A DNA stretch of 64,000 nt, from the NCBI GenBank assembly GCA_008933995.1, contig WARS01000016.1, forward strand, positions 13,639,348 through 13,703,347, in the 5' to 3' direction. Shown in pieces: positions 39,133 through 49,282 of this stretch; the stretch's first letter is position 1, and every line of letters begins with the position of its first letter. The notes below the pieces were generated by a model that saw only the letters and a list, made by a program, of their open reading frames with translations, was not told the origin of the DNA and searched no databases. Source of the stretch: Datnioides undecimradiatus (Eukaryota; Chordata; Actinopteri; Lobotiformes; Datnioididae). Both the position numbers and the translations under genes were made by a program.

Positions 39133-39861
39133 TCAAGAAGTTTTTAATTTGCCAACTCCATAGATCACTAAGAAGCTGCTGGAAGCTTGGAATATGAGCA
39201 AAACTTGCTGAAGCAGAAAAACTGGTCCCCAACATAAGCAGAGCAATATGTCACTGCTGCATGCAGCCTGCAGAACTGAATAATATGATGAGTGGCAGTG
39301 GCATGCAGTCTCACAGATGTCTTTCAATATACAACAAGGTTTTGATGAAAGAAAATATTTCGTAGTTATTCTTGTGCCGATATTCAAAAGTCGCGTTTTT
39401 CTTATTAACAAATAAAAACCAAAACAAAAAAACCCAAAACACACACACTGATGGTATAAAGTATTTTTTTGATTCTTGAAAACATGATAACAGGGGCTGC
39501 CACTCATTCTGTGCACATGCACTACCAATTCCATATTGACGACTCTCAGTGTTGCACTGCACACAATCATTAATGCCATTTTTCTAGTTTCGTTTAAACA
39601 GATGTACAAGTCCCCAGGATGTATTGATCCTGTGCAGGGGTAGCAGTGCATGGTGGACACAGACACAAACACACGCAAAAGCAGTCTTAATCTTATTCCC
39701 TCCCCCTCCAGCCACTGATATGTTTTAATTATCCCTATCGCAACACAGAACAGACATCTCACGGTATTAATTGGCCCGGGTCTCCAAACCAAATAGAAGA
39801 GAAAGTGTGTACATGTCTTGGGCTTGTTATGATCCAATATTCTTGTCAGAGTCGCATCCAA
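39133..39861 (-). CDS. Unidentified long open reading frame
   Basis: This is the longest uninterrupted frame outside the two named genes (242 codons if counted from a TTG). The first ATG in good context (CCACCATG, 39651) would give 172 residues. The predicted product is rich in Cys, Leu and Phe, with hydrophobic stretches near the middle and C-terminus, but I see no known domain. Part of it translates a low-complexity A/C-rich tract (39405..39450), which argues against a real protein. It points away from mchr1 and begins next to the mchr1 CpG cluster, so a divergent transcript is conceivable. Confidence 0.15.
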   Translation of the reverse strand: MDATLTRILDHNKPKTCTHFLFYLVWRPGPINTVRCLFCVAIGIIKTYQWLEGEGIRLRLLLRVFVSVSTMHCYPCTGSIHPGDLYICLNETRKMALMIVCSATLRVVNMELVVHVHRMSGSPCYHVFKNQKNTLYHQCVCFGFFCFGFYLLIRKTRLLNIGTRITTKYFLSSKPCCILKDICETACHCHSSYYSVLQAACSSDILLCLCWGPVFLLQQVLLIFQASSSFLVIYGVGKLKTS

Positions 39862-39959
39862 TTTTCATGACGGAGACGTGAAAGGACTCAAAATGAGCAG
39901 CAGCAACGCCATCTAGTGGTTCAGGGTGGAAGTGAGCTGTTTGGGGCTGTTCAAACGGT

Positions 39960-40650
39960 TCAAAGCTGCCAGTAATTCACAAAGGAGTCACAGATTCATC
40001 TGTCGCTAAGTAGAAACACCTGTTGCTCATTATCTGACTCACGTACGCCCGTAAACTGTATGACTGTTGCCTGTCAAGATAGGACACGTTAACGCATCAT
40101 TTAATAGCAAAACAGAAACAAATACAGAACAATATTCCAAAAATGTTGTTTATCTTCGCACTGGAAACAAGTGTACATCTTCTGAACTCACTCTTTGCAC
40201 TCGTGAACTAATCAGCAGTCATTCTAAGCCGCAGGGACATTATGTGAATACCTTATTTGTGAGTTAACGTTTCAACATAAAACCACTTTCCTCACTTCGA
40301 CGGCCGTCTTTTTCTGTCTTTCTTTCCTTTCCTTCGGTGCCATGATGTGATCATGCGTGCTCTCCAGTCTCTGTCCAACCTTGCCTTGACATAACACAGT
40401 TAAATTATACATCTGGATCAAACGTTTCCAAGGAGGCACGTTCACGCACACAAGGACGCTCCATCTCCTCGAGGAAAGAATATCAGCAACAGGTTATCTG
40501 GTTTGATTTCTCACCAGTTTGACTGACACACTTGCAGTCGCAACTCCGCTGAGATCGTCAAGGACTCCGGGTGAAAATGCTCTACAAGCGCGCACCGAGA
40601 AGCGGCTGTTCTATCACCGCAGACACAGAGCGCAGTGGACTGCTCACAGA
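39960..40650 (+). promoter_or_regulatory. mchr1: mchr1 promoter and 5' UTR region
   Basis: CpG dinucleotides are clearly enriched here compared with the flanks, for example in CACGTACGCCCGT (40041), TTCGACGGCCGTC (40297), CACGTTCACGC (40438) and CAAGCGCGCACCGAG (40587). The cluster ends about 140 bases before the mchr1 start codon on the same strand. No TATA box is obvious, so I infer a CpG-type promoter with dispersed initiation. The exact start site cannot be read. Confidence 0.5.
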
Positions 40651-40675
40651 GTTACACAAAAACAAAAGGATGTAA
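40577..40675 (+). CDS. Upstream ORF before mchr1
   Basis: An ATG in the context GAAAATGC opens a 32-codon frame (MLYKRAPRSGCSITADTERS and onwards) ending in TAA at 40673..40675, 110 bases before the mchr1 ATG. If the region is in the mRNA leader, the uORF could reduce receptor translation. The bases just before the mchr1 ATG (TTTGGATTTTTCAG) look like a splice acceptor, so this part might instead be in an upstream exon or intron. No similarity to a known peptide is claimed. Confidence 0.35.
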   Translation: MLYKRAPRSGCSITADTERSGLLTELHKNKRM

Positions 40676-40785
40676 TTATTTAAAATAGGATATTTGGAAT
40701 CACTCAAAGAATAAGAAGGGGTTTCAGTCCCAGGCTGCTTCACTTGGTAATACTTATTCACTTGGATGTACTTTGGATTTTTCAG

Positions 40786-40843
40786 ATGGATTTTCTAAAC
40801 GAGTCTAATTTTTCTCTCGGGGACAGTAATTCAACAACAACAG
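40786..40843 (+). CDS. mchr1: mchr1 coding exon 1
   Basis: This short first coding exon encodes the extracellular N-terminus of the melanin-concentrating hormone receptor: 19 codons plus one base. The peptide starts MDFLNESNFSLG and has three N-glycosylation sequons (N5, N8, N15). The start is the only ATG in frame with the receptor downstream of the CpG cluster. The exon ends ACAACAACAG followed by the donor GTAGGT, a phase-1 junction whose G joins AT of exon 2 to make Asp20. Human MCHR1 is likewise divided into a short N-terminal exon and a large second exon. An additional 5' UTR intron ending right at the ATG is possible because the preceding bases resemble an acceptor. Confidence 0.85.
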
Positions 40844-41728
40844 GTAGGTTCGAGCGACCACCGCACTGCAAATGTAATCCAGTGAGACTCATCGACCACC
40901 TTGCTTCTAAGCATCAAAACTGCATTCAGTGTGTTTGTAAAACAACAAAAATCAAATGAATGCAGTCGTTTCCCTTTTTCTTTCATTCATCGAAGGTTAT
41001 ATTGTTTATTCCGTTAAACAACCTCGAACCTTTTTTATTATTATTTTTTTTATACAAGCTCTTGTAGCCAAGCATTCATTCAGGCTGCGGTGAATTCCCT
41101 TCCCAGCGTGGTATGCTTAATGAGGAATATGAAAAAGGACTTCCTTTATCAAATCAATTTAAACTTTGCCACTGCTGAAAGCTGTGTCATTTATTCTTAT
41201 GATTAATGAATTAATGCATTTCATTGTTGATAAATGACAATGACAAAGACAGGCTCAGTTCAGTAAGCTTTTCTTATACATCTGTGTGTCTTTGTTTTTA
41301 AAATGTGTACATACATTACCTATCCAAATAAACCTTTTCTCACATCATGTAACTCAATGTAAAGATCTTTTTCTCCCATCATCGTCTGTCTTTGCTTTGT
41401 GCTGCATTAAAAGAGCCAACACACACACGTATGCACACAAATCAATATTTTCCACATTGAAATTATCTAACAAAGCAAGTTGGAGACAGTTTTCAAGTGC
41501 CAAGTGTAGCATCTCATAATTCATCTGCCAACCTAATAATCTTCTGCAAAACCAATATTGTCAATATTTCTCTGCTGCTCTTGCTAATACATTGTGGCAT
41601 AAATGTATCACTGTTTTACATATTTCATATTTTGATACCATACAAGATTTCATTACTTACATCACGATTCAATACAAACTTGAATGCAGTGATGTTAAAT
41701 GCTAAATATTTTTGCTTCTTGTCTCCAG
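40844..41728 (+). other. mchr1: mchr1 intron 1
   Basis: An 885-bp GT-AG intron with donor GTAGGT and acceptor TTTTTGCTTCTTGTCTCCAG. The frame upstream of exon 2 stays open for about 77 codons into the intron (41497 onwards), but those residues have no receptor resemblance and are intronic read-through. Confidence 0.85.
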
Positions 41729-42750
41729 ATGCAGATGGGGTCCTTCACTGTCGTGCCATCCTCCCTGTCATCTTTGGCATCATCTGCTTTCTGGGTATCA
41801 TGGGAAACTTTATTGTCATCTACACAATCATGAAGAAGACCAAATGTCGTGCAAAGCAAACTGTTCCAGACATCTTCATCTTAAATTTGTCAATTGTTGA
41901 TCTCCTGTTTCTCCTTGGGATGCCGTTCCTAATCCACCAGTTGCTGGGCAACGGTACCTGGCACTTTGGAGCTGCAATGTGTACGGTCATCACTGCTCTT
42001 GACTCCAATAGCCAGATTGTCAGCACATACATCCTCACTGCAATGACCCTTGACCGTTACTTGGCTACAGTACATCCCATTCGCTTTAACTATGTCCGCA
42101 CACCTTGTGTGGCAGTGCTGGTCATTGGCCTGGTCTGGGGTGTGTCCTTACTCACCATCATCCCTGTGTGGATGTATGCAGGCCTGATGCCTCTCTCAGA
42201 TGGCCTGGTGGCCTGTGCCCTCCTTCTACCTGACCCAGTCACTGACACATACTGGTTTACACTGTACCAGTTCTTCTTGGCATTTGCTATACCTTTGGCC
42301 ATCATCTGCCTAGTGTTCTTCAAGATCCTCCAGCACATGTCCACCAGTGTGGCACCGCTGCCTCCACGGAGTTTGAGGGTGCGCACCAGGAAGGTGACCC
42401 GGATGGCAGTGGCCATCTGCCTGGCTTTCTTCATCTGCTGGGCTCCTTATTACATCCTTCAGCTGGTCCACCTCGGGGTGCAGAAGCCAAGCCAAGCGTT
42501 TTCCTACGCCTACAACATAGCCATTAGCATGGGCTATGCTAACAGCTGTATCAACCCATTCCTCTACATTATCCTGAGCGAGACCTTCAAGAGGCAGTTC
42601 CTTAGGGCTGTGTGTCCCGTTAATAGAAAGTTTCGCGTGATCCCGAGCACTACTGATGGTGGTAGTGTCAGTGTGAGAATGGTACCTGAAGGGGCTCAGC
42701 AGGAGCAAGTCTCTGAGGAGATGATACCATCCAATGTGGCCCCAGAGTGA
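41729..42750 (+). CDS. mchr1: Melanin-concentrating hormone receptor 1, exon 2
   Basis: This exon encodes residues 20 to 359 of a class A, Gi/Gq-coupled receptor for the neuropeptide MCH, acting at the plasma membrane; in mammals it controls feeding and energy balance. Seven membrane helices are visible, TM1 starting near residue 30. Family marks are: GN46 (TM1), NLSIVD77 (TM2), C104 and C182 (disulfide), D111 in ITALDSNSQ (the Asp that binds the ligand's Arg in this family), D128-R-Y, the basic loop RVRTRKVTR (236..244), C256-W-A-P (TM6) and NPFLY (295..299, TM7). Segments such as PDIFILNLS, LLFLLGMPF and YWFTLYQFFLAF are nearly identical to mammalian MCHR1. C315 in the tail could be palmitoylated. 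Total length is 359 residues, close to the human protein (about 353). Fish have more than one mchr1 gene; I cannot tell which paralog this is. Confidence 0.95.
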
Positions 42751-43411
42751 ATAATCCACATAACTTTATCACTGTGTATGTTTGCAGCTGATAAGCACTA
42801 TGAATGGGAAATTAGCACAAGGGCACATATAAACACTTGCTATGGTTCAGTCAAGACCTGATTAAAAATACCTAATCATGCAAAGGTCAATATCACTGAT
42901 GTACACAGCTTTAATTTAAAAAAACTAACTACTCTGCTGCAGCCTCTTACTGGAAACCATTTATCTAACTAAATCATTTAAACCTGCAAGAAACAATAAT
43001 TTTCCCAAATGGGAAGCTCACAGTACAGCCCGATAGTAACTGACAGTGATTAAAATGCTATAGTTTTGTTTAGTTGAACACATTCTAATGTTTGACAATC
43101 CTGTGAGATTCCCTTGAAAAATGACTCGAAAACATTCATTCAAGAATTGCGATAATGAACTACACTTTAACAAGTAGGGGGTCAAGCAGACTGGGTTGTT
43201 TCTCAAAGCAAAATTCATCTTGTTTAACTCTCAGGAGACTTTGTAGCTTGTGATTCAGCCAGTGGACAATACAGACATTTGATACTAGCTAGCATGCAGT
43301 TCCAAACATACTGTTATATTGCTTCAGGCCACTTCCTCTTTGCTCTAGTCTCTGAACATTCATGAGGTAGATTTAGGTAGACAGTTTGGGTGATCCAATA
43401 TTTATAATAAA
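42751..43411 (+). other. mchr1: Possible mchr1 3' UTR
   Basis: Non-coding sequence after the stop codon. Candidate poly(A) signals are ATTAAA at 42861 and AATAAA at 43406. Which of them is used cannot be decided from sequence. Confidence 0.35.
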
Positions 43412-45270
43412 GTGGCAATAGACAACTTTTTTCTCCAGCTCATCATTCTGACTTTGATGTTGATGGCATTATGTAATGGCTGTAGAATAATGACACCATC
43501 ACATTTAGATTAGTTCCTATAATTAGTTCCCTATAAGTGTCAATTTTACTGCAGCAAGGATGCAATCGTACAATGTCCCCTGAGGGAATCTCCCTGTGCT
43601 TTCATGTTTCCTATTTAGAGTAAATGAATGAATAAACTCACATGCCAGCTAAAATGAATCCACATTTTTTTTTGTGTCCACCAGGTTTGTGGAAATGTGG
43701 AGTCTCAACACAACTTAACACTGCTGGTAAATCCGTCATATTCATGACTGTAAATTACAGGTCTGGCTTTAAAACAATGAATCTGTCCTTTGACCATTTT
43801 AACAAGGAACATTTTCTAGCAGACTAAACCATCACATTGTAAAAATACTAAATACACCTAAATACCAGCTGGTTCCAGCTGATATCATGAGGTAACAAGG
43901 GGAGTAAATGTCATTAATAATTGCTCCCTAAGGATGTGTTTAGCAATGTAAACTCATTAAATGTAAATGCTACATTATGAATATACACACCCATCAACAC
44001 ATAACATCATGATTATTACTGTGAGGGATATACACTAAGTGATACATTTCCCTACTTTATTATACAGTGTACAAAAATACAATGTACCAAGGAGTTGTTT
44101 GCATCTATAGCTGAGATTTCAGCTGTGAAATAGAGAAACACACACCAGACAGGACTGTGCACGGGTCTCACACTAAATAATGGAAATAAATGAATGAAAT
44201 GAATTGTGAACTACAGGAACTAAGACTTTATGTCTGAAAACTTGATGTTGCTGAGGTTTTGATAATTGTTCTTGTTTGTTCTTGTGTCGTGATTCTGTGA
44301 TTTCTGTGCATATTTTACACCTATAGAACATAAAGATGGAAAACAAGACTGGAAATAATGTTTTGGATCTTAATCTGCTGAACACATTGATTGTATACGG
44401 ATATAGTGCCCATAATACCTGGCTAACAAGAATGACATGAAGTCTCCTAGTGCATTCCAGACTTTAACATTAGGACAAAAAGATCGATGTAAGTAAGTAA
44501 GTAAAATTTGGTTCACAACAGCAGAGGCCTACAGGTGAGCAAAAAATGATGTGCTTTGTTTTGTTACACTAAAGAACATCTTTTTCAGTAGTGCCTTTAG
44601 TTATTTAACATTTGAATAGTTTCTATGTTTTTGGTCAGTTTGCATGTTACATCTCTTGTATTCTAGTTGTTAGGCCATAGGCCAAGGGATAAGGAGTTTT
44701 GGATAGGATTAGAAGCATCATTTGGCAGTAATCCAAAACTAAAATCCACACAACTCTTGCATAAGAGTTGTAAGAGTTTCAGCTTTTCTTGATTTTGTTT
44801 TTATGCAGTGATTGCACTTAAATTGGTTCTAAAGGAACAAAGCTTGTAGATTTGACTCACCACACTGAATATATATTTAATAATGCAACTTAGAGCCAGT
44901 TGACAAGCCCAAAGAAGAAGCTTAATGAATCAGATTTTTCCTAGCTTTTATATCACTAGACATCTAAAAGTTGTAGACTTTCCTGTGAGGAACCACTGTA
45001 ATATGTGAAATGGTTCTTTGTCAAGCAGTCTGCAGTGTTGATTTAGTCTGAAATTCAAAACCATGAATATATATGAAGGGCTGTGATCTGGAAAAGCTGA
45101 TATATCAAATGTACAAAACAGTGCTATTTCATCAATGAGGTGTACTTATTGTTGTATTTATATTAAAATGCTCTGCTACATTTTAGCACGTACAGTTATG
45201 ATGGTGACATTATATGTTTGAGGAGTTCTTCTTGTAAATATAAAGTATCTTAATCACTGAATCTAAACAC
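43412..45270. other. Gene-free stretch
   Basis: No recognisable exon. It contains a GTAA tetranucleotide run (44490..44505) and a 9-bp perfect hairpin (ACAACTCTT, loop GCAT, AAGAGTTGT; 44750..44771). Confidence 0.5.
44490..44505. repeat. (GTAA)n microsatellite
   Basis: Four copies of GTAA. Confidence 0.85.
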
Positions 45271-45559
45271 CAGTGTTTCTCAGCCTTATTGTCCGATGGC
45301 TCAGTTTTCAGAGTCTCAACATTGTCTTGATGCCAGTTGTCTATGTGTCACCTGAATGATCTCCTTAATGTTTTTATGTTTTTATGTTTTTTAGGAAGGC
45401 AGTGGAAACTTTGAATGTATTGTAAACAAAAATAATGAAATGTTTTTACCCTTAAAAATGTTGAATAAATGTCAATATGCTGTACGTCAGTCTCTCTTGA
45501 CCCCGCCTGCTTATTAAACCTCACCTGCAGGGTCCTGACATTAAGGATGAGAAACACTG
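45271..45559. mobile_element. hAT-type MITE
   Basis: A 289-bp non-coding element with inverted termini: CAGTGTTTCTCAGCCTTA on the left and, read in reverse complement, CAGTGTTTCTCATCCTTAA on the right. These are typical ends of small hAT-derived elements in vertebrates. The 8 bases flanking each end (CTAAACAC and GTGCACTG) do not match well, so the duplication has decayed or the borders are slightly off. The frames of 101 and 133 codons across it are not genes. Confidence 0.75.
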
Positions 45560-47289
45560 GTGCACTGTTACTCTTGTTCATGTCTGTTATAAAGCAAAAA
45601 CAGAAGAAAGAGAAAATAATACAAAGTTGTGGCCACTCTACAGCATATCTGTATGTTGTAAGCGTTGACAGCTTAATAAAAAAATTTGGTATATTTAAAA
45701 TCTTTAATGAAACTGTCAGATGGCTCTGGATGTTTTGTTGTTCTTTCATTTATATACTATTTGACCTCCTCTAAACAACAATGCTGCTTTACAAACAAAG
45801 AGAACATCTTGACAGGAAGTCAATAAAATATCTTTCTTTAAAAACTTCATCTATCTAACATACTGTCTAATTTTTTCATTACAAGCCTGTACTATTTATA
45901 AATGGTCAAGGACCACAATAAATAAGCAAAAGATTTGTAGTTTTTGTACTTCACTGTTCGCATATATTGAGGAATATATTTGCTGTTTTACAGTCTTTGA
46001 ATGCTCAATGACAATGACTGTACCATGTGCTGGGGAGCCCTAACAAACTCCTGTGCAGCAGATGAAGTAAAAGTAGACATCTGTGTTTATGGTGTGTATT
46101 TCTACTTTTGTAAATGACACGCAGGTGAGTACATTCTTGTCCAAGTAGCTTCTCACATCAGGTGAGTCTTGAGTGTTATATGAGGGCTGCTTAAATCTCA
46201 CCTATGTTTCCACCCCTGTGTTGATGTAGTGTGATTTTGTTTCTGGGGATTTTTTTCTGTATTTTGCATAAAATATCACAGGAGCTGCATGTGCATAAAA
46301 GCACAGAGGTCTTTACTTTGACAGAGCCCAGCAGTGTCACATCTAGAGATTTAATTCATGTAGCCATACAGTTAAAAATGTAATGTAATGCACACACACA
46401 ATTGCAGTTGCCTATCGCTCAAATTAGAAACGGCAGATGAGAAGCCATGCTGTGCCTTCCTGCTGCTTTATCACGACTACAGATACTTCACGAACAAAAG
46501 CCTAACTTCTCCTGCAAAGAGCTGTGGAGGGCTTTAAGAATGTTCAATGCAATGTTAAAATGGACCACGTTATTGAAGTCACTTCTTCAGAGTTTATAAT
46601 GGGGCTTTGTGTTCATATTCATATATTCCAAGATTGGATATTTGGCTGAAAACAAATGAATTACATTGGTACTGAATATTTTACTGATCTTCTCGGCATC
46701 AACATTTTGGGGTCTTGCCAGACACATTAATTAACAACATTTGCAGATTATGCTATCCAGTCCGCATTCCTTTAAATATATATTTGCTGTCAGTTATAAA
46801 TAAACAAAACTGATATTGCCCATATCAGTCAAGATGAAAGAAAAATGTGTTTCATTTAAAAAAAGACAGATGAAATGAAAAGAGGAGATGATTAAATGAG
46901 ATGAAACAGGTCAGCCAAAAAGTGACCAATGTCAATATTAGGAAAATAACCTGAAGTAAGTCCCAATAAGGTAATTTGAAGCTATAGATATCAGTTATCA
47001 CAGCATCAATATTTTAATTTAATCAATATTGTGTAATGTTTATATACATTTATAGATATATAAGACACATTATTTCTTTTGCAGGTGTTAATTACATTGA
47101 CAATGACTCTTAGCAGTTAAGGTCATCATCACAGTGACTTCCCTACTACTAATTAGACTAGAATTGGTTGAATAATTCTTACCATGTAATTTATAAATAG
47201 CAGCTTTAATTGTGGCTTATAGCCTATAATTTAATAGTGAACAATTTAACCTTGAATCTGCTGGAAAAGAGCATGTTGCTACACAAGCT
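45560..47289. other. Gene-free stretch
   Basis: AT-rich with no recognisable exon, RNA gene or classifiable repeat. Confidence 0.45.
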
Positions 47290-47760
47290 TATTGAGACCC
47301 TTATGCAGAACAAAGAGGTAGAGCCTAACACTAGCCTAAAAACAAGAGAGTTTATTAATAAAGTGATTAGAAAACAGACCTATGTCATTGGCCAAAGTGA
47401 GCAGAAGTTGATGCATTAGCATTAGCAGGGAGCACAGCAGGGGAAAGCGAGGGGACTGGCCAAAGTAAGTTAGATTGAGATAACCAGAAAGAGTTGAAGA
47501 AATGATCTAGTGTGGGTATGAGAGCAGGACTGGGACAGAGGCAGGTATCAGACCCAGGAAATGCTGCAAGCTGAGGGAGACAAGCTGCCTTTTGAAAAAA
47601 AGTGCAAACAAGTGCTGTGTAGCAAAGTCTACCATTTGGTGGAGTGACAGAGTTGAGCCTGGTATTTAAAGCAGAGAAGCTGGGGGACGATTAGAAGCTT
47701 GTCATGTGAAACCTGCACACCTGATCCCACTCCTGCAATCAGGGGGATCTTCTCATTCTC
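47290..47760. repeat. Possible diverged interspersed repeat
   Basis: This purine-rich stretch is higher in GC than its surroundings and is built of phrases such as AGGACTGGGACAGAGGCAGG, TGGTATTTAAAGCAGAGAAG and CACACCTGATCCCACTCC. It recalls the style of the repeat at 52.8..53.2 kb, but I found no firm alignment between them. Borders and family are unknown. Confidence 0.25.
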
Positions 47761-47806
47761 TTCTCCTCTCTCTTCTGTCCTACTTGTGACCCGGATATTC
47801 ATCTTA

Positions 47807-48240
47807 GCGCACCATCTTGAAGATGTCTCAATTCCAGGATGACTGGCTAGAAGAGCAATGACCAAGGAAACACCGGTTCAGGCTTTGGGGAATCTTATAT
47901 GTCTAACTGTATGTGTGCAATAAAAAAAAAATGTAATTAAACTGTCTGACGTCCATAAATTCTTGTCATATTATGCCATGCTGGAAATTGAATTCAAAGT
48001 GAATGAATATGTTGCCATGAACACTGCTTTGCTTATTTCATAGAGTTCATAAATTACAGCATTTGGCTAAAATGAAAGGGCACATGTCCCATTAAATTAA
48101 TGTTCCTTTCATCCGATGGCTCTATGTCTTATTATATTAAATGCTTTTACCTTGACTGTTACTTTTATGTGTCACCACATAACCATGTGCATCTCAAAGA
48201 GGTGTGGCGAGGAAAGGCATCAAGGATGTAGAAACTGAAA
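47807..48240 (+). repeat. Old dispersed repeat, copy B
   Basis: Second copy of the family at 775..1325, in the same orientation, recognised by six colinear landmarks (47809, 47945, 48049, about 48100, about 48130 and about 48215). It is more compact than copy A because of a gap of about 90 bases in its first half. It has no common reading frame with copy A. Confidence 0.5.
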
Positions 48241-49219
48241 AAGGAACGGGGGAGAGAGAGGTGGAAGTTCCTGCATAGGAGGGACAGGGGACAGAAGACA
48301 AGGATGTGACACATATCATGAATATGTTTTAGAATAAATGAGATTTGGACAGACTTGACGACAGTGCAGGTAGAGTTGCAAATCTAGTGCAGCTTCAGCC
48401 ATTTATCAGTGGCACATGTCAACACTTGGTGTGTGAAAGTGGGGCACAAGAGATTCATACGGTTGGTGAGCCTTCAAAAATTCATAATTTTCCCAAAGGG
48501 ATTGGATGCTTAGTCCAGACTTGTTGCTGGGGAGTCAGTGTCTATGGTTTTAACAGTTTTTTCTTTAACACCAGAAACACACTGAACGTTTGAGCTTTGA
48601 GCTTTTAAACTTTGTCCAAATTTGTTTGCTACAGAATCTTGTGAGGTCATGTCCAATACATGGTGTTCCCCACAATGGCAGTAAGTCAAACACATGTTAG
48701 GGTATGTGCTAAGTTGTTCACTTTGAAAGGCAGCCGGATTTGCGAGATCACATGAAATCACATGAGCTGAAAATCCATCTTGCCAGCCTCAAGCTTAACA
48801 CAGTTGCTTGGAATCAACTAATAAGCTACAGGTATAATAAAATGACTTTCAAAAACAACTATGACTTCTTCAAATGAGTTAAGCGAGAATGCTACTGTGG
48901 CATCAGTTTTACAGTACGATCACTCCAATGTAGTGAATTTCTTCAGTAAAAATAATCCAACAAACTGCACTGAAAGCTGTCTTTTCCCATGGCTTTTCCA
49001 AAGTGTCATGTGATCTGAATGACTGAAGTTAGCACATGAATGATGGTGATAGATGGTTCGTTTAGTTCAAAAATATGTTTTTTAAAATACCAGTCTTTTT
49101 CAAAACAGCATCCAACGACTAATATCCAAGATGGTTCTGTGTTACAAACCACTGAGTCTGTTAGGTTTGTACACTGTAACACTTACACAAAAGGAGAGGC
49201 CTCACTCTGTGATATTATT
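48241..49219. other. Gene-free stretch
   Basis: No exon or classifiable repeat recognised. Confidence 0.45.
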
Positions 49220-49282
49220 TTCTCTCTCTCCCTCTCTCTCTCTCTCTCCCTCTCTCTCTCTCTTTCTCACTGTGTGTGTGTG
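49220..49282. repeat. (CT)n-(TG)n microsatellite
   Basis: A CT tract with occasional CCC interruptions (49220..49269), followed by a short TG tract (49271..49282). The long Leu/Ser run in the overlapping frame is repeat translation. Confidence 0.95.

Noticed and set aside
42090-42759. Two - strand frames of 114 and 149 codons inside mchr1 exon 2
   Set aside because: They are antisense shadows of a strongly conserved receptor exon.
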